NCBI GenBank assembly: GCA_015350385.1
Contig: WNKI01000002.1
Span: 1,310,989 to 1,374,988, forward strand
Length of the DNA: 64,000 bases
Source of the DNA: Aculops lycopersici
Taxonomy: Eukaryota; Arthropoda; Arachnida; Trombidiformes; Eriophyidae
Reading direction: 5' to 3'
Shown piece by piece: positions 20,515-29,706 of the stretch. Position 1 is the first letter of the stretch. Every line of letters starts with the position of its first letter. Below the pieces are notes generated by a model, which saw only the letters and a program-made list of their open reading frames with translations, was not told the DNA's origin and did not search any database. The position numbers were made by a program, and so were the translations under genes.

Positions 20515-21015
20515 CGTGAGCAGTGGCAGTTTATGGACTTATCTAGGTTTGATTTAATAGGATGATATGTAATAACTCCTACGGAATACTTGTAGCAATA
20601 TGATCGGAATCAAGATGAGTTGAGAATTATTTACTGAAATCAAGTATAATCTTGCTCAATTTGTTGTGCATCCATTTCTATTTTAGTTGCCGGTTGCTTC
20701 TTTTCCCTGGTTGTTAAGGGCCCGGCGCCGCCGGGCCAGCCTAGAACGTAATCGCTTTGCTGCTGCCGCCCCGTTGCCCCTGTTATTGTTGCCTCTGCGA
20801 GACCCACAAACTTTTTCTTGCAAACTTTTTCATCAGGCACGCGGCGGCAAACTCTCACTGTATCTCGCCGCAGGCTATGGCAGCGGCCTAATCCTATCCA
20901 AATCATGTTGATATCACATCGAGTAGGATCATAATAATCTTGTTGGAACAGTATAATTTGTTATTATAACCAATTTCCATCTTTGCAACACATTATTAAC
21001 AACATCCATGGAACC
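20515..21015. promoter_or_regulatory. Divergent promoter region between the SAM gene and COX19
   Basis: These 501 bp must hold the promoters of both genes. A GC-rich island near 20718-20740 contains an 8-bp stem with a 3-base loop (GGCCCGGC/GCCGGGCC). Open frames exist on both strands here (minus 20640-20906, plus 20687-20911) but look accidental. No TATA box was identified with confidence. Confidence 0.4.
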
Positions 21016-21282
21016 ATGGCTGGTAGTCCAGGTAACTACACAGCCCGATTAACAAAGACCCCGCCAGAGAAGGGAAGCTTTCCATTGGATCACGAGAATG
21101 AGTGCAAAAAATTTATGGTCGAATATTTGAAGTGTTTAAGAAGCAGTAAGTTTAATAATGACGATTGCCGAATCTTAAGTAAAGAGTATCTCAAGTGTCG
21201 CATGGATCGCGGACTGATGGCCAAGGATGAATGGAAGAATCTAGGCTTTAAAGAAACAGAAGACGATCACGGCAATAAATAA
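21016..21282 (+). CDS. COX19: Cytochrome c oxidase assembly factor COX19
   Basis: The 88-residue product has the COX19 signature PPEKGSFPLDHENECK and a twin CX9C helical hairpin: C-KKFMVEYLK-C and C-RILSKEYLK-C, followed by RMDRGLMAKDEWKNLGF. The family acts in the intermembrane space and cytosol in copper delivery during cytochrome c oxidase assembly; the four Cys form two disulphides via Mia40. The start is the ATG at 21016 in a good context (GGAACCATGG); an upstream ATG at 21008 is out of frame. Its last two codons plus stop read AAT AAA TAA, so the only obvious poly(A) signal (21274-21279) lies inside the coding sequence. Its last 42 bp overlap, on the opposite strand, the coding end of the fatty acyl-CoA reductase. 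Confidence 0.95.
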   Translation: MAGSPGNYTARLTKTPPEKGSFPLDHENECKKFMVEYLKCLRSSKFNNDDCRILSKEYLKCRMDRGLMAKDEWKNLGFKETEDDHGNK

Positions 21283-23355
21283 CATTTGCAAGCTCAAGTT
21301 CCTATAGTATGTTCTTCTCAAATTGGATCTAGCCTCCTCAATGTTACTTAATGGTTCCTTGAGCATATATTGCCTAACACCCAAGACATAGCCACGAATG
21401 AAGTCGCTCCAATTTAAATTTGTTATGTCGAGACTAAACAATTTCTTGTCCTCCTCCGACATAAGCTCCCTAGTTAACATGGATCTGTTATCTGACTTGA
21501 AGACCCACCCGCGGGTGGTGAAAGCTTTCAATACATCTGCGGCCATATCAAATTTTTGGAATATTTTGACCAACACAGGACGTCCACCAGTGAGACGAGT
21601 GATATAATCAATTATATGAGCTGGAATATAGTGTAGTGTGATACGATAGAAGTTATCTAAATGTTTGTTCATAGTGAATGAACCGCATGGGTAGCGATAT
21701 GTTGATATGCTTGGATTCTCTGCCAAATGAGACACAACTAGTCTACTGACACTGCCCCAAGTTAAAGGGTTTACGTCGCCCGATGTACAGTGGAAAACTG
21801 GAATATCAGCAAGGTCACCAGATAAATTATTTACCCTTAACTTATCCTTCAGCGACATTCTGTATTGTCTCAGTTTACTCTCCAAATAGGCAGCCTCACG
21901 TTGTTCCGTTAGCCTAATTCTAGCATCAATTGATAATTTAGATGAACTAATATTTTCGAGTTGATAATATTTACCACCAATAGACTGACAAGTGGTTTGG
22001 TCCCTCTTGATTGGCTTATGCAACGAGCTCGTACAATCGGAAGTGGACGAGATGGTCGAGTTAGCATCCGGTGACCTACTGATGCTTCCGTATCCTTCGT
22101 CCACAGTAAGCGAGTTGTTGTTGTTTTGATGGCCAGTATTATTATTATTATTCATGGCCATGATACTTGATTTCTTGATTATGTCTAAGCTTTTCAAATT
22201 TGTCGTGATTGCATTGCGATTGTGATTGTCCTGGTTTTCGTCATTGTTATTCGAGTCACTTTGATCGTCGCAAGATATTAATCCAAAGTCCTCGCCATCC
22301 GCCGACGACAAAGCAGGTGAAGTTGTTCCTGTGAATGATCCACTGAGATACTCGTTGGACTCGTTCATCTGTCTGTGGCGGTGATAAATGTTTGCAAACC
22401 ATCCCAAGGTAATGACCATATTAATCACCGAGTCAACAGGTATCAAATCGGCCGTCGAGTTGCTATCTCCGTACATACTACGAATGAGTCCCTTACCTGC
22501 GCCCAAAATGATACCAGTTGGCCCGTTAACATTGTCGATCCAACCCTCCACTGGATCCTTCCAGGAGGCGCAAACTATCGATGGGCGGCATATAGCCAAC
22601 GGCAAGTCTCGAGCATTTTTAATCAACCACCACTCTGCAAGCGCCTTGGTGTAAGTGTAAGTGTTTGGTCTCTTGCCCAATAGTTTGGCCTTCATCTCTT
22701 GTATTGTATCTAAATCTAACCACTCGGCCATTTGCATCATAATATCAGGATCCATGTCAACTGGATAAATGTGTTCATCTATTTCATCTCTATCACAATT
22801 AGCATAGGCCGTTGAAACGTGTACTAGAGCAGCTAGATGATGAATCTTTCTGCAAACTTGAACCAAATTTCGGGTTCCTGATATGTTGATAGCAATCGAT
22901 TGCTTCAGTGGCTCGTCAAATTTAACGGTGGCTGCCGAGTGAAATATTACACTAACTTCCTTGATAACATTAGCTAGATTTTCCTCGCTAAGACCTAGAT
23001 TTTTCTCTGTTACATCGCCTTCAACAACCACAATTCTCTGCTCCAGAGAAAGCCCTTTTGGTGATTTTGTATGGCGAACTTGGTCAAAGAGTGGAACTTT
23101 TAGGATCTCTTCCAATCGCTCGCTTGGTTGCTTATTCCATTTTGGTCGAATTAGAACGTATATCTTGTCCACTTCCGGACAAGAGCGAATCAGTTTCTCA
23201 GTCAGAACCTTGCCGATAAATCCACTGGCCCCCGTTATGAGAACACTACGATTCCTGTAGAAGCTTGCAATTTTACTCCCGCTTGCTGATTTTTGATTCA
23301 TTTGGTGTTGGATTTCACTTGATGTCTTGCTCATACTACCCCCTTGGCTTGCCAT
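21241..23355 (-). CDS. Fatty acyl-CoA reductase (FAR) with a long internal insertion
   Basis: The product is 704 residues from the ATG at 23353-23355 (the frame is open further up but only with non-ATG codons). It shows the NAD(P)H loop ITGASGFIGK (residues 40-49), a Rossmann core (IFHSAATVKFDEPL, LVHVSTAYANCDRDEIDE), the catalytic YxxxK in YTYTKALAEW, and the FAR_C domain (TRGWVFKSDN, FSLDITNLNWSDFIRGYVLGVRQYM). It ends in a hydrophobic anchor (LFIAVIVFCFF). FARs reduce acyl-CoA to fatty alcohol for waxes, ether lipids or pheromones at ER or peroxisome membranes. About 180 Asn/Ser-rich residues (around 330-512) interrupt the usual link between the two domains before IPVFHCTSG; typical FARs are about 500-530 residues. 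The 3' end overlaps COX19. A minus-strand ATTAAA (TTTAAT at 21151-21156) lies inside COX19. Confidence 0.93.
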   Translation of the reverse strand: MASQGGSMSKTSSEIQHQMNQKSASGSKIASFYRNRSVLITGASGFIGKVLTEKLIRSCPEVDKIYVLIRPKWNKQPSERLEEILKVPLFDQVRHTKSPKGLSLEQRIVVVEGDVTEKNLGLSEENLANVIKEVSVIFHSAATVKFDEPLKQSIAINISGTRNLVQVCRKIHHLAALVHVSTAYANCDRDEIDEHIYPVDMDPDIMMQMAEWLDLDTIQEMKAKLLGKRPNTYTYTKALAEWWLIKNARDLPLAICRPSIVCASWKDPVEGWIDNVNGPTGIILGAGKGLIRSMYGDSNSTADLIPVDSVINMVITLGWFANIYHRHRQMNESNEYLSGSFTGTTSPALSSADGEDFGLISCDDQSDSNNNDENQDNHNRNAITTNLKSLDIIKKSSIMAMNNNNNTGHQNNNNSLTVDEGYGSISRSPDANSTISSTSDCTSSLHKPIKRDQTTCQSIGGKYYQLENISSSKLSIDARIRLTEQREAAYLESKLRQYRMSLKDKLRVNNLSGDLADIPVFHCTSGDVNPLTWGSVSRLVVSHLAENPSISTYRYPCGSFTMNKHLDNFYRITLHYIPAHIIDYITRLTGGRPVLVKIFQKFDMAADVLKAFTTRGWVFKSDNRSMLTRELMSEEDKKLFSLDITNLNWSDFIRGYVLGVRQYMLKEPLSNIEEARSNLRRTYYRNLSLQMLFIAVIVFCFFKA

Positions 23356-26300
23356 ATTGATGCTGTTGTCGATGCCGATATAATTGTTAATTCTAAATTT
23401 TATAACTCTATTACTCCCTTTGTCCACTTGCCTTCTAAATGCAAATTTGTCCACCCACTGAGTTTCTCTTTTTACTCGATCGATCACTTTGTTCTTCGGC
23501 CACCAAGTTTGTGAGAGTCAACTGGACTCTGATTTTAACGCGCCACCACAATAGAAGTCGCGCTTTTAGTTGTCATGTGACGACACAAATAACTCTGACC
23601 ACTAGCGCCACTACCTCAAATACAAAGCAAAATTTCTTCACTACCTGGTTAACTGTGATAATTTGATTGGATTCAAGTTCTAGTTTGCTAGCTACCTGCA
23701 GTGGTTAAGACTCGCGAGTTATATGGTGCTTCTAGGTAATGGGTGTGGAAAAACCAAGCATTCAAGTTGCCAGGTGCGCGGTTTGGTTGGGATTGGATTG
23801 GATCGAATTAAATTTGATTGAGGATGAAACCAGTTTGTTATTGTTAGTTAGCCTTTGGCTCTGATCTATTTATGTAACACAACCAAGAAACTTGCCGACT
23901 CTCACTCAGCTCGCTCTTTCTCTCACCCACTCTTCTTTGTATCATCAACAGGTGACCAGAGCTTCGCTCAGTGTGTAAGGCTACACACTGAGCGAAGCTC
24001 ACACACCGAACACTCGATCCATTGGCCTGGTCAAGGCAGTGGCAAGCTAATGACGACGACGAGCGAGCTCGTGAGGGACTGTCCGTAACGTTGACTAGTT
24101 AGAAACTTACCTGTGCGAGTGCGTGCGTGCCTGCGTGCGCGCGATCTGTTCTAAGTGCGCAAGGGATCTATTTGAATGGTTTAAAATAGTGTCTTGCCAA
24201 TTGCTACGGCTTGTATATCCACCACTTTCAATTCCAATCGCGGGGTAAAGGTTTGAATTTTGCCTGCTGAAATCTTGTCCAACATTCAACGTCTTGCCGA
24301 GAAAAGAAAGAAAACTGTTTTCGAAACAATTTCACCTGTCTAATCTTGAACTTGAGCACTTGGTGGGTCCGGTTTTGTTTCGCTAACTATGTTGCAGTCT
24401 TGTCCACCAAAACACACAATGGTTACAACGAATTCTAATGATGGCTAGGTGTGCGCTTTAGGAACTTGCTCTCTTGTCGTGCACTTCCTTATTTTAAACT
24501 CTCCGAATGCGAATGAGTTTTGTTCTCTCTAGTCGATTCGCTGTTGGTGGTGGTGGTCGTCGTAATCGTCGATCAGTGGTAGTCAGTCAATCGACCAATT
24601 GAATGCGATGTTTGGTTGGAAATCTTCATCCTCACATGAGTCTCAAATCAATTGAACATACAGCAAATTGGCTGTGATTTCATAGATGATGCGCACGAAC
24701 AGGTATAGTATTGAATTACGCACCTTGCGCTGCTATGCACTTGAGCTCCACGCTCCAGCTTGTTCCTAATATGCTGAGCACCTGTCGACGCCTGCACTAG
24801 ACTTGGCTTGCATCTGATTTTATTTTTATTTTTATCTTCAGCACTTCAACACTCCAGTTGACTGCTCGATCCGATGGAAGTTAGTCTCATATGCGCAACT
24901 AGTGTCACTGACGCCATTGCCGTCTTCATATTGAAGAGGCGAGCCAGACGCGAACTCTTGAGGATTGCCTCAACGAGGGTCTAGCAGAAATGTAGGCGCG
25001 GTCCTCAGGTGATCAGTAAATTGTCGTCAACTAGTGGAAGTCGTCATAATCCTATTCAATTGTTTCCTCAGCAAGCTAACCAAACACAACTATTTTGGCA
25101 AGTATCTCTGGTCCATTCATCGTACCACCGACTTGGTGGCACGATCAATGGCAGTGATTGACGTTCTCGTGAACTATTGTATTTTTGTCGCTTGCCTGCT
25201 CGTTTGTTTGCACTTTTCCAGAATCATCACTACTTGTCACCTTTCCAAGCTATGAAATCTTTCAAGTGATGGAACGACTCGATCTTTCAAGCTCGTGAGG
25301 TTGACTAGGCACATTGTTAGAGCAGAGGAGAGGAAGAAAAATGCTGACAGCTATTCATTTGTTTCTCAGATTCAACAATCGAAAGGTTTTCCTCGCAGCC
25401 TTTTTCTATTTTGAAGGTTGACTAGAAAACCTGAGGAACCTGTTCAAGTGTTTCTATGAACAATGTTTGAACTTCAAACAGCATCAACCAGCTGAGCTTG
25501 TGTTGTTTTTGTTGTTGTTTCTGTAGCTGTTGCCAAAACTTACTCTTTTACGTGATTCCTCCTGCTACCATTACCGTCTATGTTCATAATCACCGCAAAA
25601 TGAAGAAGAAAATCACCTGTACGCAGCCAAGTCTTATGTATGAAAGTATCACCACAACTCTGTGAATACCGTGGCTTTCGAAAGACTAAATGATCTATGG
25701 ACCAGTGACGCGCTTGATACTAGCCACCTCGTGCTAAAACTAGCTTTCTTTTCTTCAAGATTTTGCCCTTTTTCCTCCCTTTTCTTCTTCCTCCTTCTCG
25801 AAATTTCAACTTTTAGGTTTATAAATCTGAGAAAAACAAAACTAAATACCAAGCAGACAAACCACCTATGTTATCTAAACTTGTCAATCCAATGGTTTGC
25901 GATTACCAGATGCCGCGTAAATGAACTTTTCTATCATGATGTTAATTAGGAAAAAAGGAGATGCTTGCCATCGTCGAGTCCTTGAGTTTTACAATTTCCT
26001 TCATCACTCATTCACTTATCATTTGCTCAATCAATCTTAATCAAGGTATAGTTGGCGTCTAGGAGAAAAGTATTCTATTGTTGTTGAATCATTACCGCGA
26101 AATGGATCGAGAAGATGTTCCCATTCTCAAGTATTGAATTTGTGCGCGGAAGTTCTATTTCAATGGATTTCATGGGCTACAACTTGTCTTAATAATTGCG
26201 CCACTCTTATCAGTTGCGGTCGAATCAGAGAGAAAAAACTTGAGCCTTTCAGGTTTCGCATGCTCTTCTGATCAATTGCCTGGCCATAAATGGCTCACCT

Positions 26301-27187
26301 GTACCTGCGATTGTTATGTTCGTCATAAGTCTTCCCGTTGCCTTTCCAACGAGCCATCGAGGGAAAGTTATACTACGCTATGCATAAATACTAAATAGCA
26401 CGCTCACACCTACCAATAGCCAAAGCGAGGCTCAAGGTCAGACTAGTGGCCAGTGCGAATGAGACAACAGGTTGTTGGAGACTCGCGCACAGCGAGTTAG
26501 TTATCTCCCTTAGCGTTAAACTAACTGGCTAACTAACCGACTAACCTGGGATAGTTGGCGAGGCATTTAAATCTGTATGTGCTGGCCGTTTGATATAATG
26601 CTAGTAGTGGTGGTGGTGATGGTGGTAGCGGTAGGTTACTCTCAAACCTGCTAGCTAAATGTGAGTCTACGTCATACTGGCCAACACGTAGTGACTGGCT
26701 GCTGTCCATTTCGTTGTTGGTTGTAGTCTTCTGGTTTTAGTTGCTGTGGTTATTTATTCACTTACTGTCGCCATCCTAGTGGTCATGGCATAAGATGAAC
26801 GATGTGTTAGAGAAACATCAAAATAACAGTAAGTTAGTTAACTAAATAGCCAGCCAGCCAACAAGCAAGCAAGACCTTGACCTATGGGTTAGCGCATATA
26901 CCAGTTAGATATGGAAAATGAATTGGCATCGGTGATTTTACTAGCGGCTGGTTTCTAGATAGTGGTAGATAGTTGCTAACGACTCGAAGGAAACTTGGCA
27001 GTTTATTTGCTATTCACAAGCAGCCAATTGATGGTGGCTTCAGTGTCGTATTTTCATTTCGTTGTTTTAAACAGCTACTAATAATTACTATAATAACGAG
27101 TACACAAAACGTTCGGTCTATCATGACGCTCATTTTGTTTTTTGAGGTTTTAATCTAATATTACACAATCATAGCAATTATGACCAT
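23356..27187. other. 3.8-kb non-coding stretch
   Basis: The stretch holds the FAR 5' leader and the 3' flank of MRPS11. I see no convincing gene. It has a 19-bp perfect hairpin (23959-24000), CAACAGGT at 23946 and 26465, and TTAG/CCAG tetranucleotide runs. A minus-strand ATTAAA (TTTAAT at 27149-27154) probably serves MRPS11. Confidence 0.4.
23959..24000. repeat. Perfect 19-bp hairpin with a 4-base loop
   Basis: Arm 23959-23977 (GAGCTTCGCTCAGTGTGTA) is exactly complementary to arm 23982-24000, with the loop AGGC. It lies six bases after a CAACAGGT word. The stem is too short for a usual animal miRNA precursor; a snap-back duplication or a protein-binding cruciform are alternatives. Confidence 0.9.
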
Positions 27188-27775
27188 TCAAATACTCTTG
27201 GCTTTTCGAGGTCTGTGGATCCAGGGCTCTACGGCTTCAGTTCGATCGCTTAGTGAGACTACTCTTAGATTGCTTTGCTCAAATACCTTGAATGCTGCAT
27301 CTCTACCTGGACCTAATCCATTGAATACTAAGCGTATCTTATCGATACCTAAATCATTTGCACCGGTTAAAATTCTATTGGCCACAGCCTGGGCGGCGAC
27401 TGTTGTTCCCTTCCTACAATTCTTGAACCCCTCGGTTCCACATGATTTTCCAATAATAATCTTTCCATTGCCTTGACTTAGAGTGATCTTTGTGTTATTC
27501 CTCGTACATTTTATATACACATAAGGTATGTCCTTGAATTTAATATTATCAATCACTGTTTCAAGTAAATTCTCATCTATCAGTTCATATGCTAAATTAG
27601 GACCCGCAAATCCCGGCCTCTCGCCCTCGACGCGATCTATCTTTTTTACATGTCCTGTTCTTTTATCCCTAGCATCGTCACCAAATCTGATGCCTGTGGT
27701 TTGGAGGGTCCTTACGTTGGGATATAGGGCTTGTTGTGCAACAAGCTTCAAGTTATTGGCTAAATATCGGGCCAT
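27188..27775 (-). CDS. MRPS11: Mitochondrial small-subunit ribosomal protein uS11m
   Basis: The 195-residue product starts at CAT 27773-27775. The N-terminus (MARYLANNLKLVAQQALYPNVRTLQTTGIRF) is basic and Ser/Thr/Leu-rich, as for a mitochondrial presequence. The rest is the S11 fold: YVYIKCTRNNTKITLSQGNG, CGTEGFKNCRKGTTVAAQAVANRI, GIDKIRLVFNGLGPGRDAAFKVFEQSNLRVVSLSD, with the C-terminal RPRKAKSI in the place of the bacterial PRRRRV end. uS11 binds 16S/12S rRNA in the platform. It is intronless and divergent from PTCD2 across 644 bp. The nearest poly(A) variant is ATTAAA (TTTAAT on plus, 27149-27154), 34 bases past the stop. Confidence 0.95.
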   Translation of the reverse strand: MARYLANNLKLVAQQALYPNVRTLQTTGIRFGDDARDKRTGHVKKIDRVEGERPGFAGPNLAYELIDENLLETVIDNIKFKDIPYVYIKCTRNNTKITLSQGNGKIIIGKSCGTEGFKNCRKGTTVAAQAVANRILTGANDLGIDKIRLVFNGLGPGRDAAFKVFEQSNLRVVSLSDRTEAVEPWIHRPRKAKSI

Positions 27776-28419
27776 TTCAAGATTAATTCATGAATAATTT
27801 TGAGATATATTTGACAATCTCACAAACCTCATGAGAATATCTGAGTGTTGATGTAAGCAGTTCCCTCGACTTGAAAAATTGAAAATGTCAGTGGCCAAAA
27901 CAAAGAGCACGTTAGAGACCCACGTTTCTTTTTTAACGATTTTTTCCACCAAAACAACAATATTCGCCATCTTGGCCCAAAAGAGCGTCACCTGGTGGGC
28001 ACTGAAATTTAGTGCAGGACCCTATGGGAGTTATCAGTTTTTTCCCCGAACACTCCTGGCTTCCCCCTTGTGCTAGGATAGGTCGAAAATTTTGGGGGTC
28101 AAAATGAGGAAAAGTTCCCCAGATTTCTCAATGGGAAATCCTGTGTTAAATTTTCTCGTTTTTTGGCCTTTTTATGAACAAGAAAACAAAAAGATTTGGG
28201 CAAAATTTGAACAAGAAATGCCGCTCTCTAAACGGCGGTCTCTACATCGAACGCTTCGCAAGCGTGCACCAAAATTGGCCGAGTCAAGCGAGCATGTGCT
28301 CGATTCTCGTGTTACAGATTAGAAACCATCCTCGTGTTATGGACCCCCAAACTCAGCTCAAGTATTTATCTCAAATCTAAAGACAGCTATTAAAAGTCAA
28401 CTATTATAAGAAACCAAAT
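27776..28419. promoter_or_regulatory. Divergent promoter region of MRPS11 and PTCD2
   Basis: These 644 bp lie between two genes of mitochondrial gene expression. CGCCATCTTGG (27965-27975), a strong match to the YY1/Pleiohomeotic core (reverse CCAAGATGGCG), lies 190 bp before the MRPS11 start. On the minus strand this site also supplies an ATG for a short upstream frame ending at 27788. Nothing else is recognised. Confidence 0.45.
27965..27975 (-). promoter_or_regulatory. YY1/Pho-like site CGCCATCTTGG
   Basis: The reverse strand reads CCAAGATGGCG, close to the YY1 consensus AAGATGGCGGC that is frequent near starts of nuclear genes for mitochondrial and ribosomal proteins. Function at this locus is inferred from position between MRPS11 and PTCD2. 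Confidence 0.4.
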
Positions 28420-29706
28420 ATGTGCAGACTTATTCAAACTTTCCTGCTCGCTGCCGGTCGAAGAACGAGACTTCAATCGCTCGCTCTGACCTCATCAACA
28501 ACACGTACAATATATACCAAGGAGGCGCTTGGAGTTCAAAAGTTGGATTCAGTCAGACAAAGGACAGGTCTTTTATTTGAGACCAGTAAAGACAGTTATA
28601 TTCAACGTATCGAGAGCTACCTCAATGAAGGTGGTGCCCAGGCTCTATTCAAGGATGATCTAGTCAACTTAATCGGCTTGGCAGAGACCAAAAAACATCT
28701 TGATCTCATCGATAGATATATCAAAACTTCAACTGAGGCCCAAAGAGCGAGCTATGGTGGTTGGAGTGTGGCAATCATGCGATTATACTACCTACATAAT
28801 GATTTAGAAAGAGCCTACGAAGCTATGAAGAGTGAAGAATATGGCGACTTCTTTCAGCGAATTGCATCTTACAAAATTCTCATGACCATGCTGTACGATG
28901 CTGGTGAATATGATAAAGTCAGAGAGATTTATGAGCTATCTAGAAGTAGGTTGCGTATAGAACCAATCGAAGGCCTTAATCAAAACTCTATCAGAACCTT
29001 GTCAGTGCTATTATTTGCGGCTTATGCCAAGCAAAATACACCGGAATCCTTGAAGGCTGCCGAGGAATTACTAGCTCAGGATCCAGATAATACATCGATG
29101 GAAAGGCGAGTCAAATCGATGATGGCCTACCTGTATTATAACCAAGGGAGACCAGTCGATGCAATTAACATCATATCAGATCACAGAAGAGTCTACCCCC
29201 CTTCAAGAGAGTTGAAAACCTTGTGTTTGTTGTCACTAGGTCGATACGAAGACCTTCTAGTCCATCTAAGAAGCTCATTAGATGCTGTTGGGACCTCAAA
29301 AATTGTAATGACCAGAAAAACCTTCGAGGCCATCGAGTCAAAACTAAATTCAATTCCTGATGAACAAATCCGTTCAGCTCTATCAGACTTCCTAGATGAA
29401 TCCGAGAAGGGTCAACTAGTTTCTGATCAAACACTAGAAGATTCTGTATTCAAGCCCATTGAAGAGAGGAAACCTCGAGAATTTGATATGGGTGATAGAT
29501 TCGGCGGATTCCAAGGTGATAGAGTTGGCGGATTCCAGGGTGATAGAGTTGGCGGATTCCAGGGTAATAGGGTTGGCGGATTCCAGCGTAATAGAGTTGG
29601 CGGTTTCCAGGGTAATAGAGTTGGCGGATTTCAGGGTAATAGATATGGAGACTCGAGTAGTTATGATCCGAGAGCCTCCAGGCCAAGATTTTCTCGAAAC
29701 GACTAG
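28420..29706 (+). CDS. PTCD2: Pentatricopeptide repeat protein 2, mitochondrial (PTCD2-like), with repeat tail
   Basis: The 428-residue product starts at ATG 28420 with a basic, Thr/Ser/Leu-rich presequence. RTIYTKEALGVQKLDSVRQRTGLLFETSKDSYIQRI matches the start of animal PTCD2. Helical pairs follow (WSVAIMRLYYLHNDLERAYEAM, SYKILMTMLYDAGEYDKVREIYE, RTLSVLLFAAYAKQNTPESLKAAEELL, RVKSMMAYLYYNQGRPVDAINII). PTCD2 binds mitochondrial RNA and is needed for cytochrome b mRNA processing and complex III. Residues 359-406 are six 8-residue units of the form (D/N)RVGGFQG encoded by a 24-nt tandem repeat, followed by a basic end; this RGG-like tail is not typical of PTCD2. It is intronless; AATAAA is at 29907-29912. 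Confidence 0.85.
   Translation: MCRLIQTFLLAAGRRTRLQSLALTSSTTRTIYTKEALGVQKLDSVRQRTGLLFETSKDSYIQRIESYLNEGGAQALFKDDLVNLIGLAETKKHLDLIDRYIKTSTEAQRASYGGWSVAIMRLYYLHNDLERAYEAMKSEEYGDFFQRIASYKILMTMLYDAGEYDKVREIYELSRSRLRIEPIEGLNQNSIRTLSVLLFAAYAKQNTPESLKAAEELLAQDPDNTSMERRVKSMMAYLYYNQGRPVDAINIISDHRRVYPPSRELKTLCLLSLGRYEDLLVHLRSSLDAVGTSKIVMTRKTFEAIESKLNSIPDEQIRSALSDFLDESEKGQLVSDQTLEDSVFKPIEERKPREFDMGDRFGGFQGDRVGGFQGDRVGGFQGNRVGGFQRNRVGGFQGNRVGGFQGNRYGDSSSYDPRASRPRFSRND
29494..29637 (+). repeat. 24-nt tandem repeat, six units, in the PTCD2 coding end
   Basis: Six consecutive 24-base units encode DRFGGFQG, DRVGGFQG (twice), NRVGGFQR and NRVGGFQG (twice). The units differ by only a few bases, so the array is recent or kept homogeneous. 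Copy number is therefore likely to vary between individuals. Confidence 0.9.

Noticed and set aside
20640..20906. 88-codon minus-strand frame with ATG between SAM gene and COX19
   Set aside because: It overlaps a plus-strand frame in a GC-rich promoter region and shows no recognisable motif; it may be leader sequence of the SAM gene.
27995..28330. A/T- and G-run-rich block upstream of PTCD2 that looked like a repeat
   Set aside because: No second copy, inverted ends or coding similarity was found within the window.
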